Source of the DNA: Lenzites betulinus
Lineage: Eukaryota; Basidiomycota; Agaricomycetes; Polyporales; Polyporaceae
Length of the DNA: 64,000 nt
Reading direction: 5' to 3'
NCBI GenBank assembly: GCA_022264855.1
Contig: JABYQU010000024.1
Span: 1 to 64,000 of the forward strand
Shown: piece after piece, positions 34,451 through 45,105 of the stretch
Layout of the letters: every line of letters begins with the position of its first letter
Numbering within the stretch: position 1 is the first letter of the stretch
The notes under the pieces: model-generated
The model's input: only the letters and a program-made list of their open reading frames with translations
Databases searched by the model: none
Told to the model about the DNA's origin: nothing
Translations under genes and position numbers: made by a program

Positions 34451-35120
34451 GACAGTCGCTCGAAGGCGGCATTGAAGTGAGAATTGGCCGCGCGAGTGAA
34501 CTAGAAAGAAACGAAGTCCAGGAGAATAGCCGAGAATGACCGGCGTGCCAGCGTTGAGACCCAGAAAGTTGCTGTGTAGAATAGGTCGTCGACTGTCGAG
34601 TGAGAGTTCGTCGTGGTCTTGAAAGCCGGTGTCGACTCCGGCTGGGCCAGTTCGGCGGTGTTTGAGACGACGTCGAGATTGCACAGCAATCTTGGACTTT
34701 CGGGTGGCTGACCGACTCGGTCGGATGAACGGGTCTACTAGTGATGAGAACGTAGACCGTATATAAGGTGTGTGTGAGCCTACCTGGGAGGCGTCCCAGT
34801 GAGATGAGCGAGAGCAGTATCCCTCGCCATCCTTCGTCGGCGTGCTTGACTTGGCCGAAGAAGGGCTTGAATGGGTGGGCCATTGAGCCGTTGAAGCCCA
34901 GACAAGGAGTCGAGGACGAGCGCAGCCAGTCCACAGAGCACACACCACCGAGCCGAGGCCGGAAGAGGTGGTTGGTGTCGGAGGCAGTGACCTCGAACAA
35001 CACCGTGTGCATGAGATGCGGACAGAGGGTGCAGAGGGGAGAGCAATGGCTGATCCTCGAGGGGGGATGGTGGTCGTCGAGAGGGAAAGAGCGACAAGTT
35101 CCAGGAAGCAGGAAGCCCCC

Positions 35121-35130
35121 AGTTATATAC
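35121..35130 (-). promoter_or_regulatory. TATA-like box (GTATATAACT)
   Basis: On the minus strand, about 110 bp upstream of the start at 35012. Confidence 0.4.
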
Positions 35131-35169
35131 CCCAGATGGAGGACACAGAGGCTGACAAGCTGACCAGCT

Positions 35170-36105
35170 AACCAGCTGACAAGTTGAGGGTGCCGAGCGG
35201 GTTGCGACGCTAGTCAGCCCGAGTTCTTTGGCGGGATGTTGGATTCGAGTTTGGACCAGAGTCCCCAGATGTCGGAAGCCGGTATCCAAGCCACCGTTTC
35301 ACAAGCAGAGCATAGCCGTTCTCTGGGTATCCGCATACTGTGAGTGCTACAGTCTAGTGGTATCATGTCACAAGGCGGGAGGCAATGAAGCTCTCGGCGA
35401 CGCGTCGAAATACACATGCGATTAGGCGCCGCGCACGCGTGCGGATGGGCCTACTATGGGCCTGGATGGGCTCGCGTGACCGTGTTGAGTACTTGGTGGT
35501 ATAGATTTTGCGAGAGACCCCGCACACAGAGTGCCTAGTACATGAACATATGAAGTATACAATTGACAGAATTATCAAAATAACCGTAAGTAATGACTCT
35601 ATCGTCGCTCGGTGTCGAAATATATTTCCAGCAGTGAGAAATCGTAGTACTAGTCAGACATCGGTCAGACAGGTCATAAGGGGCCACAATGTTATTAAAA
35701 GGTTCATATATTTGGGAAACAAGAGGGAACAACGGGGGACACACCGCGCAGCAGGAAGTGTCATGGGTCATGACTTCAGCTAGGAAGCGCAACAGATGAA
35801 AAGTCCACATCATGAGAACATTGAGAGTAGCGGCGAGAACGGGAGAACGGGAGAGCGAGAGAACGAGAGAGCAATGTCAGCAGGCCGAGTCGTAGAGCAG
35901 CAGAAGACTATATACACTAAGAAAGCGGTGATAGGCGACGGCATAGGGTGAGGGGATTTAGAAAAAAGTATGTACAACTAGATGAAAAGGCGTCCAATCA
36001 TGACTGCGACTCAGGGTGGTCGTTCCTGAGTGGCACCGACTCGGTTGCACTTGCACGCAGCTCCGAATCGTGTCAGATGGCGCAAAGAAGGAAATACTGT
36101 ACCAG
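35170..36105. other. intergenic stretch
   Basis: No gene recognised. A short GA-rich array (GAGAACGGGAGAACG-type) lies at about 35830-35872. Confidence 0.4.
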
Positions 36106-36109
36106 GTCA

Positions 36110-36994
36110 CTACAACTCCCAGGGATACGGCGGCGGGCCACCATTGAAGGCGGGGTCGTTCGGATTCTCGGAGGGACGCGCACCTGAGACACCAACGCGC
36201 ACTGCCGTACCAGGTACGTACGGCGCCGGGGGAGCGGGAGGGATGTACCCGTCACGGTAAGCATACCCATTGGATGCCCAGTACTCCTGCGGCGTGGCTG
36301 CATACGGCCAGGGGTTGGCTGGAAACCCCTGGGGTGCAAAAGGTGGGACAGGTGGGGCGTAACCCGCGGGGATCCATGGGACACCAGGGGGGACCACCGT
36401 AGGGACCGGCATAGACAGCGGCACCTGCGGGTAGATGACAGGCGCCTGTGTGGTCGTTTCCATGTTGTAGGGACGGTTCTGCCATTCTCCGTCATGGCCG
36501 AGCATGGTACGGGGGTCTTCGGGCGGCTGCTCGCGTGCAAATGGCGTGGGCGGGCGCCGGTAGGGCCCAGATGTAGTAGCCCGAGGACGTCCAGGCTCGC
36601 GGTAATCCTCACTGACATCACTTCCACGGCTTGAAGTACGTGGAAGCGGCAGAGAGCGACTGTGACCTGGTTCGACATCCTCGCAGCTCGGGGACGGGCT
36701 GTTCCACGGCTCCACGTAAGCGTGACCTCCAATGTCTTCGCGACGAGTCTCCACTTGAATTCTGCCATTGTCCCGGTTCGGACGGTCGCCAATGCGAAAG
36801 AACCCCCGTATAGCCGTAGAAATAGGGCCGCTTGGGGCAGGCCGAGTCAGTGAAAGAGACTCCGGGCCTATGCCATGGTCGAGCCAAGCGCAGTCCCTGC
36901 AGCAGTAGTGCTGCCACGTCTCCGGAGTTGGATAAAATATCCTTCCGCAGCGATAGAAGCGGCAGCGGGCAGATCTAAGGGAGTAGTGCGACAT
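36110..36994 (-). CDS. Pro-rich protein with N-terminal Cys cluster
   Basis: One exon, 294 aa. The N-terminus has CRFYRCGRIFYPTPETWQHY followed by CCRDCAW, a CxxxxC..CCxxC array that probably binds a metal. The rest is disordered: Ser/Arg-rich to about residue 130, then Pro/Tyr/Gly-rich with repeated PPxPPFAPQ- and PPAPPAPY-type words up to the C-terminal PPPYPWEL. I recognise no enzyme or binding domain. The architecture suggests a scaffold or nucleic-acid partner. Start and stop are clean and no intron is needed. Confidence 0.55.
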   Translation of the reverse strand: MSHYSLRSARCRFYRCGRIFYPTPETWQHYCCRDCAWLDHGIGPESLSLTRPAPSGPISTAIRGFFRIGDRPNRDNGRIQVETRREDIGGHAYVEPWNSPSPSCEDVEPGHSRSLPLPRTSSRGSDVSEDYREPGRPRATTSGPYRRPPTPFAREQPPEDPRTMLGHDGEWQNRPYNMETTTQAPVIYPQVPLSMPVPTVVPPGVPWIPAGYAPPVPPFAPQGFPANPWPYAATPQEYWASNGYAYRDGYIPPAPPAPYVPGTAVRVGVSGARPSENPNDPAFNGGPPPYPWEL

Positions 36995-38422
36995 GATGTG
37001 CGAAGTGAAGAGTGATTGGGCGGCGAGGACGAGGAAACGCTGAGTGCAGTCTGTGTACAGAACGGCAACCCGGTCTACCTAGCGAGCGACCTGTGGTGCT
37101 TTAATATCACTCGAGCAGCGCTTCCTTTCTGCAATGATACCAACGAAGTCTCATGAGCACAATAAGCGAGGACAAGTAGCTCTGGATGAGATGCACCTGA
37201 GGTCCCGAGGGGATGTCCTTCACAATACCGCCCACATTGGGAGTAGTCTACTTCGTCACTGTAAACATGGGCGCAATTCAGAGAGCAAAACAACGGCGAA
37301 ACATTCTCGTACAAGGCGTGGCTCCCAATGAAGCACTCACGAACCACTAGCATCGGGGAAGAAGTGCTCATCGTGAGACAGCTAGCATAGGGGCTGATAC
37401 ACACGTACCAAAACAATCGTTACTGTCGCCAAGCAGCTTTTTGATACAAAGGTTGCACAGTGTATCGCCAGCGGGAGACGATAGGAAGCAGAAGAAGTCG
37501 AAGCCTGACATGAACGGCGCTTAGCACTAGTACTAACTAGCAAGTACTAGTCGTTTTACGAATGCCGCGGATTTGGTCCAACTGAGCAAAGCTAACGAGA
37601 ACATACAGCCCGTGTCAAGCTTAGCTTAAGATAAAAATCGTCGCATAAGTCCAGCCACACCTTAGCATGCGTACTCACCAAGTCCACGTACTGGCGAATG
37701 TGCTCTAGCTCGGACCGGCGATGGAACTTGTTTTCTCAATGCACCAGTGTATCCCCAGAGAAAGGTGGTGTGCCCGAGAAGTAGCATCCCCAACAATAGA
37801 CTTCGAGGAGTCTTCAATGGAGTGTGCACAGTACGCACAAGACGAGCTTGAGGCGGTGACGAGACGGGACCATTTTGAATTGGAAGGAAGCTCCAGGGCT
37901 ATGTACTTGACACCACCAGACAATAGCGTGTTGTTGTCGAGGGCAACCATAGACTACCTCCCCGAATGTCAGGCGCTGGTTTACGACTGTTTACGAGCTT
38001 CGCGGGTCACGCGCACATATGTACATAGCTTCTTGATATCCTGGAAGAGTTGGGAGGCGCGCGACGTATGTTTTCGACGAGAGGCGAAAAGTTTCCCCCA
38101 TCGTATAACGCATTCCGTTGCCTTCAGAGATCCTGACAAGTGCATACGTTAGCATAATGGGGAGAAGAGACAGGCATAACCGCATGATTCCGGACAACCA
38201 GAGCCACGTGGTGGCGCTGCCGAAAGTTTCTGGGCGCTCAACACACGGGCGCTTCGATACTGCAGGCCCCGCCTCAGGATTTCAGGTATTCACTTCTATC
38301 CACTCCTCACACACTCCCCTGGTCCTGGCTTTGCACGTACACTGGCTGCGTGATCTGAGGTTCTTTTGTTACCCTCTGAACTGCGTCTGGTCTTGCTACG
38401 GTCCACCTGACCACCTGCCCTG
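36995..38422. other. gene-poor stretch with weak open frames
   Basis: Minus-strand open stretches at 37075-37416, 37705-37950 and 37991-38197 might be exons of a decayed gene. The last begins with a signal-like MRLCLSLLPIMLTYALV. Splice sites joining them are not convincing and no family is recognised. 38200-38422 is the likely promoter of KRE33. Confidence 0.3.
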
Positions 38423-41400
38423 ATGCGCAAACAACTCGACCCCCGCATCCCCATCCTAATTAACAATAATGTCAAGAAGAACCACCGCTCGTTCATAGTG
38501 CTGGTCGGAGACCGAGGGAAGGATCAGGTGCGTGATAGCATCTCGTTGGGGGCTTCCGTCAATTGATGTATCGATAGGTTGTGAATCTGCACTTCTTGCT
38601 TTCGCAAGCCCGTGTCTCCGCCCGGCCCTCAGTACTATGGTGTTACAAAAAGGACCTTGGGTTCACAACGTGGGTCATGTGTCACATATCACAGTAAGAG
38701 CTTCCCTGACCCTGCACTAGTCACCGCAAGAAGCGGGAGGCCAAAATCAAGAGGGATGTTAAGCGAGGTATCCGAGAACCAAATGACCAGGATCCCTTCG
38801 AAATCTTCATTACCGTAACGGACATCCGATATACGTGAGTACCCCACAGATACTTGTGTGCCTCTATCTGACGGAGTGACAGGTACTACAAGGAGTCGCA
38901 GAAGATTCTGGGTCAGACATTCGGCATGTGCGTACTTCAAGACTTCGAGGCCATTACTCCAAATCTTCTCGCCCGAACGATCGAGACAGTGGAGGGAGGC
39001 GGCTTGGTGGTAATCATGCTGAAGAGCATGAAGTCCTTGCGGCAGCTCTACGCCATGACCATGGTGCGTTCACTTGTATCTCCTTTCAAAGGTGGTGTTA
39101 ATATGATCGTGCGCCGTAGGATGTCCACGCCCGGTATAGGACATCTGCACATGATTCTGTCGTTGCGCGGTTCAACGAGCGGTTCATTCTCTCTCTGGGT
39201 TCTTGCGAGGACTGCTTGGTACTGGACGATGAGCTCAACGTCTTGCCTATCTCTCGAGGGAAGGACATCAAGCCTATCGAAGAGGACCGCGGCAAGAGCA
39301 AAGAGGAATCTGAGTTGAAGGACTTGAAGGAGAGCCTTGCTGACACCAAGCCAATAGGCGAACTGGTCAAGCTGGCCAAGACTATCGACCAGGCACAGGC
39401 GGTGCTAACTTTCGTGGATGCCATTGCAGAGAAGACACTCTCTTCGACTGTAACGCTCACTGCGGCTCGCGGTCGCGGAAAGTCTGCTGCCCTGGGTCTG
39501 GCTATCGCTGCAGCTCTCGCTCATGGGTACTCGAATATCTTCGTCACAAGTCCTAGCCCAGAGAACTTGAAGACACTGTTTGATTTCATCTTCAAGGGGA
39601 TGGACGTACTCGGCTTCGAGGAACACCTCGATTATGACATTGTGCAAAGTACGAATCCTGACTTTAACAAGGCTATTGTCCGCGTCAATGTCTTCCGCAA
39701 TCACAGACAGACTATACAGGTAGCTACGATCATTTCCTCGGCCAGACTGCGTTCTAAGCATCATGTCATAGTACATCCAACCACAAGATGCGCATGTCTT
39801 GGGTCAGGCCGAACTCGTTATCATCGACGAAGCCGCCGCCATTCCTCTACCCCTCGTACGCAATCTCATGGGACCGTACCTCATCTTCATGGCTTCGACC
39901 ATCAACGGCTACGAAGGCACTGGTCGCTCCCTATCTCTCAAACTCATCCAGCAGCTCCGCGAGAGCACGCGCCCCTCCCTTGCGAAAGATCTCGCCCACT
40001 CGGAAGACGCCGCCACCACTTCTTCCTCATCCAAAAAGGCACTGGCAAAAGCGCCGCCAAAAGCACGTACGCTGCGGGAGATCAAGCTCGAGACCCCGAT
40101 CCGGTACGGCACGGGCGACCGTGTCGAGAAATGGCTGAACAGCCTGCTCTGCCTCGACGCGGCGCTGCTCCCGCGCGCCGCGCACATGAGCACGCCGCAC
40201 CCGAGCAAGTGCGAGCTGTTCTACGTGAGCCGCGACACGCTGTTCAGCTACCACCCCGCGTCGGAGATGTTCCTACAACGCATGATGGCACTCTACGTCG
40301 CGAGCCACTACAAGAACCAGCCGAATGACCTGCAGCTGCTCTCTGACGCGCCTGCGCACCACCTTTTCGTGCTTCTTCCCCCAATAAAGGACGACGAGAC
40401 ACATCTACCCGAACCGCTTGTTGTGCTACAAGTCGCGCTCGAGGGAAACATTAGCAGGCAGGCGATCCTTGACGGCCTGAACCGCGGCTTCCGCGCTGGG
40501 GGCGACATGATCCCTTGGTTGATCTCGCAGCAGTTCCAGGAGAGCAAGTTCGCGCTAATGTCCGGGGCGCGTGTGGTACGGATAGCAACACACCCGGACT
40601 ACGCGAACATGGGCTACGGTGCGCGTGCGCTCCAGGCGCTGAATGCGTACTACAGCGGGGAGTACTTCAACGTCGATGAGGCACCACACACCGAGCAAGC
40701 GTATCCCGACCCGGCGAACATCGATGAGGTACTTCGCAGAGCATGAGTTGGTTTACAAATAAGGCTGACATCTATGTAGTCCGTTGACCTGCTCACCGAC
40801 GAGCCCAAAGTCCGCTCTGCGACCGCAATGCCGCCTTTGCTACAACGTCTCACCGAGCGGAAACCCGAGGCGCTGGATTACCTTGGTGTTTCGTACGGGT
40901 TGACTTCTCCCCTCCTTCGGTATGTTGTTGCGGTGCTTCCTATGGAAAACGTAACGCTTATCGGGCGCTGCGCATAGGTTCTGGAAGCGGGCGGGATACA
41001 TCCCACTCTACCTCCGACAGACACAGAGTGAGCTCACAGGCGAGCATACGTGTGTGATGGTCCGCGGATTGAACTCGTCGACCGAGGACGAGCTGCAGTG
41101 GCTTGCCGAGTTCGCGAAGGGTGCGTATCTGCGCCGCATGGAGGGAGATTGGTGCTGATACGATATCTGCTGCATCACAGACTTCCGGAGACGCTTCTTG
41201 TCGCTACTCTCGTTCAAGTTCCGCGAGTTCGGCAGTGTGACGGCGCTGAGTGTACTCGAGGCTGCTAACACGGGCGTGAAGAAACTGGATGAAGACCCAT
41301 CGCGAGGTATGTATTTACTTTACGACTCGTTATTTTAGCCTGCTCACACTACTTTCAGAAATTGGCTCTACAGAGCTATCGTTCTTGCTGTCGCCATTCG

Positions 41401-42511
41401 ACCTCAAGCGACTCGACTCGTATGCGAATAACCAGCTCGATTACCATGTCATCATGGACCTCCTCCCCGTCGTCGGCCAGCTTTTCTTCGAGAAGCGCCT
41501 CGGTCCGGAGGTCCGACTCAGCGCAGTTCAGAGCTCCATTTTGCTCGCGATCGGCCTCCAACACAAGACCATCGAGGAAATCGAGGTATCAGTCCCACCC
41601 ATCTTCTGTCTCGGCATCACTGACCCTATCATCGCACACCGCAGGGCGAGCTGCAGCTCCCCGTATCGCAGGCGCTCGCGCTCTTCGTGAAGGTCGTGAA
41701 GAAAATCAGCAAGCGCCTGCAGGACGTGCAGAAGGCCGCGATCAGCGCGCAGATCCCCGACGCACGCGCGGCCGCCGCGGTCTCGCGCACCGGCGCGGAT
41801 GGCCGCGCTGCGCAGTGGGCGCCGCTCGCGACGAGCCTCGAGGACGAGCTCGCAGAGGCAGGCGACGAGGCGGCGGGCGCGCTGCGCGAGAAGCAGCGCG
41901 CGATGATCGACGCGCTCGATCTTAGCAAGTGAGTGGCACGGCCTCATCCGTTCTCCTTCTGCCCCACCCCGTTTTCTCCCCCGCATCCATCCTCCCTCCT
42001 CCGCCGGCTTGCACTTCCCTTCGCTCCCTTGGCGCGCGCACGAAACCGGGCTGCTGCGCGCTCGCGGCGGGATCTCCGGGTGCGTCGGGTTTCGCCACTC
42101 TCGTGTGTGCCTTACAGCCGGACCCAGAGCGCGGGGGGCAGGGGCGTCGGTTCCCGTGCGGGAATTGGCGCTTCGCGCGCGGGGCCCCGCGTCTGGGGTG
42201 CCCTTGGCGCACCGGCCCCGCGTCGTTCTCCCTTTTTTCCTGTGATGGGCGTTGAGTACGAGAATTCATGAAAGACAGTCGCTGATCGGCGCGCGCTTGT
42301 TTGCAGGTACGCGATCGGGGATGGTGCGGCGGACTGGAGCGCGGCCGAGGCGCAGGTCGCGCGGCTTGCGACGGAGGGCGCGGCGGGGAAGTCGACGCTC
42401 GTGTCGGTGAAGGCGGCCGCGGGGGCAGGCACGAAGCGGAAGGCGGAGGAGGCCGAGGGGAAAGGTACAGAGAAGAAGGCGCGGAGGAGCATGAAGAAGG
42501 GCAAGCGGTAG
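38423..42511 (+). CDS. KRE33: RNA cytidine acetyltransferase Kre33/NAT10
   Basis: Twelve exons: 38423-38527, 38578-38669, 38721-38834, 38883-39063, 39120-39719, 39772-40728, 40780-40919, 40978-41120, 41181-41306, 41359-41585, 41645-41928 and 42307-42511. They give 1057 aa, the size of the yeast protein. It acetylates cytidines (ac4C) of 18S rRNA and some tRNAs using ATP and acetyl-CoA, in the nucleolus. Visible marks are the start MRKQLDPRIPILINN, a Walker A (GRGKS, about 281), a Walker B (LVIIDEAAAIPLPLV, about 381), and the GNAT motif RIATHPDYANMGYGARAL (about 634). A Lys/Arg-rich nucleolar tail completes it (KKARRSMKKGKR). The last intron is 378 nt, against about 50 for the others. Confidence 0.97.
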
Positions 42512-43198
42512 TGGTGCTCAAGCACTGTAGGTATGGCCGCGTTCGCCAAGCACGAGTGTTTCGTGCTACGAAGGGGTTGCCCCGTTACGCCGCCAAGTAG
42601 AGGTGATAAGACGCTCTGCCTGCGCCTATGAGGACATATGTTATATTGTATCAGCCTGTGCTCGGAGCGGACCACAGATGTCTATTTACTGTGCGCAAGC
42701 CCTCGCGTCCGATGGGCGGTGTCGTTATGACGAAAAGCTTGCCCAATGGGCGGGACTGACAAGCGGTACTTGGTGGTAGGTATGGCCGTGTCCGCCAAGT
42801 TTGGGTGTTCCGAAGTACTTTCCTTCCCCAAGAGCAGGCCAGGATCAGCGCCGGAAAGTACTAGTCCCCTGTCGACGGCAGGTTCACTTACCAGTCTGAT
42901 TCAGGCCCAGAAACTGAGCTAGTATAGTTTCTTAGTGGTCTACAACGGCTTTAGGGTGACGCCTTGATCATCTTTGTTATATTGTACGTCCCAGGCGTTA
43001 GGTGAGGCGATGGACAATGTGCTGCCCCGCGGGGGAGTGTCGCGGGTGCCGTGGTCGTACAGATCCAAATGGTCTCGTGATAATGTAACACGGGGTTTAG
43101 GCGACTGACGATCGTGCAGAGGGGATGAGCATAAGCTTGGACATGGATTGACGAGGCATGAGGGGGAGAGGGAAGATGTAAGGGGTAAGTCGAGATTA

Positions 43199-43594
43199 TT
43201 ACCCGTCCAGGACGCCTTCGAAAGTGAGTGCCGACGGGTTGTCCTTGAAGAACTCCGTTGTTTCATAGAAGGGGTCGTGCGACCCCAGGAGGTCGGACGA
43301 GTACTTGCCGATACCGTCGTGTGTAGTGATCGTAGTGATCGTGGCACCGGAATAGTAGGACGTGTGCACTGTGCAGTAGGCCTGCCGGCGGTTGCGATTT
43401 GCCGTCCAGCGCCGCTGCCGCCTAGGCGTTGGTGTAGACCTCGCGTGTGTTTGGAGGCATACGGCCGAACGCGCCCTGTGTGAGCCTCCGAGCTCTATCG
43501 AGGCCAAACCGAGATGGTGGGACGCTCTGCCTCCGCCTGTGAGGAGACTTGTCAAGTATCCCTTGCTCGTCAGAGCAAGGCTCTCCACCCTCAC
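43199..43594 (-). pseudogene. possible C-terminal gene fragment
   Basis: The last 60 residues (AYCTVHTSYYSGATITTITT, KYSSDLLGSHDPFYETTEFF, ending EGVLDG and two stops) look protein-like. The front of the frame does not. No start, no upstream exon and no family could be assigned. Confidence 0.3.
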
Positions 43595-44005
43595 AGCTGA
43601 GACCGAGATTCTTGCGCTACGTCATCCCTTATGTAACAAAGTCCTAACCTACCTACTTACGAGTCCAACCAAAGAAGTCCGACCACCTTTCTTAGCGCGA
43701 AACTCTACGATCTGCTCAGGATTGAACAAACAAGTTATACTGGTATGCACGCAATACTATACATGAAATTACTAGTCACGAATCTTATCACTGGGTGAGG
43801 CTCCCTCAGGCTGACATATTTTACAGGATGCACAATGAGACCGGCTAGGAGCAGCTAGGAGCCTGTACATACGGCACTGAGTGCTGAGCGCTGAGTGCTG
43901 CAGCTGAGCCCCGTAGAAATCTAGAGAATGACTCATAATAGTGGTATCAGGCTTCTCCAGGATGCCTCGCGCGCATCACAATGGCTATGGCCGACTAACA
44001 CTACA

Positions 44006-44341
44006 TTAGAATACCTCATCAGCGTTATGGCATGATGCCTCAATAGCAAATACTGATAGCGTGGATGACGTAGGTTGTTTGACCGATGCTTCGTGTGATA
44101 TAGTGACTATCAGTCTCGGAGCACCTGACGAAGCAGTCAAGTTGAAGTTTGCATGAAGGTAACAAGCTGAAGATACTACTTCGCCGAATGCAAGCCTTTG
44201 CGTCCGCGTTTTTATTGCTACGAGTGCCCAATCTGGCATAGGGCAGGCTAGGGGGAAATACACAACAGGATCCGGACTCACCGACTGCAGCTCGGCGGAA
44301 GCTTGAAGACGAGCAAGGGAGCGCGCCACCGCAGGCGCCAT
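44006..44341 (-). CDS. short hypothetical open frame, 111 aa
   Basis: ATG-initiated frame without known motifs. It could be chance; no flanking splice sites support it. Confidence 0.15.
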   Translation of the reverse strand: MAPAVARSLARLQASAELQSVSPDPVVYFPLACPMPDWALVAIKTRTQRLAFGEVVSSACYLHANFNLTASSGAPRLIVTISHEASVKQPTSSTLSVFAIEASCHNADEVF

Positions 44342-45029
44342 TCGAGTATGATACTTATCATTTCAGCCCGTGCCGGGGGCGGACCTGCATGGTGACACGG
44401 GTGTCAGATCAGACAGTACACAGATATCGCGCCGAGGCCAACGCACGGTCAGAAGGTCGACATATCGCAGCCTCGCATCCGATGGGCGGCGCCCTGCGGC
44501 GCCGTTAAGTCGAGAGGATTGCCCATCGGGCGGGATGGTCGGACGAGTGGATGGATGGGAAAGTGAGTCAGGAAAAGGCAGGCGGATCTAGCGTCAATGT
44601 ATAGGCGGCGCGGTAATTGGCATCTGGCGTCCGGCTACCCACGCACTGGCAAGAGATACGCGCACCCTGGGGGGCGAACAAATAATAGCTGGGGTACACG
44701 AACAGTCAGATGGTCGAAACGCATTGCCCTGTTGTGTTCCGTCCGCAGATGGCGGTGGGCGGAAGAGAGATTCCGGGGCGTCGGTCGTCGGCCGCGAAAA
44801 GAGAGGGATGGCGGGGATGCGGGCAGGGAAGAGTCGGACCGGGGCCCCACAGGGCCCCGCGCACTCCAGCGAGGTACGCGCTCGTACGCGGAGTCCATCA
44901 GAGATCGGTATGCAGAGGGCTTTCCCGGCGCACAATCCGGCGCGCGCCCGTCCCAATCCGCATCCTCACCCCGCTTCTTACGAATGTGGGGAAGAACCGT
45001 CAGCTGCAATCATTCGCCTCGATTGGCCT

Positions 45030-45038
45030 ATATATATG
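45030..45038 (+). promoter_or_regulatory. TATA box of transporter gene
   Basis: TATATATAT about 70 bp upstream of the start at 45106, followed by a CT-rich leader. This is a strong-promoter layout typical of inducible fungal genes. Confidence 0.6.
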
Positions 45039-45105
45039 GCCTCTCCCTCCGCCGCTTTCTTCGAGCTCGCTCCTTCCTCTCTCCTCCCCCCTCCTCCGCG
45101 CCAAT

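Larger units (their letters stand above)
32236..35012 (-). pseudogene. decayed multi-exon gene with tandemly duplicated exons
   Basis: A minus-strand start at 35012 (MHTVLFEVTASDTNHLFRP) follows a TATA-like box and runs to a GTAGGC donor near 34788. Downstream, exon-like blocks with GT-AG borders repeat: the best reads NHYAMRAYAWLASQEGPLF (about 32767-32740). Two weaker copies lie near 33060 (in-frame stop) and 33375 (HHVRACAWLQC). A second repeated block occurs at 34198-34450. I do not recognise the family. The copies differ by stops and indels, so I call it a pseudogene. A living, poorly conserved gene with different splicing cannot be excluded. Confidence 0.4.
42512..45029. other. long intergenic region with dispersed short repeats
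   Basis: Repeated words occur. A GTAGGTATGGCC-GTCCGCCAAG unit is at about 42527 and 42775. GACGCTCTGCCT-CGCCT is at 42611 and 43520. The word CCGATGGGCGG is followed by a complementary-looking GCCCATCGGGCGG near 42709-42755 and 44479-44540. They look like MITE-type debris. Two weak minus-strand open frames are listed separately. Confidence 0.45.

Noticed and set aside
42235..42290. Possible box C/D snoRNA in the last KRE33 intron (GTGATGG ... CTGA)
   Set aside because: Only loose box matches, no terminal stem or convincing guide seen.
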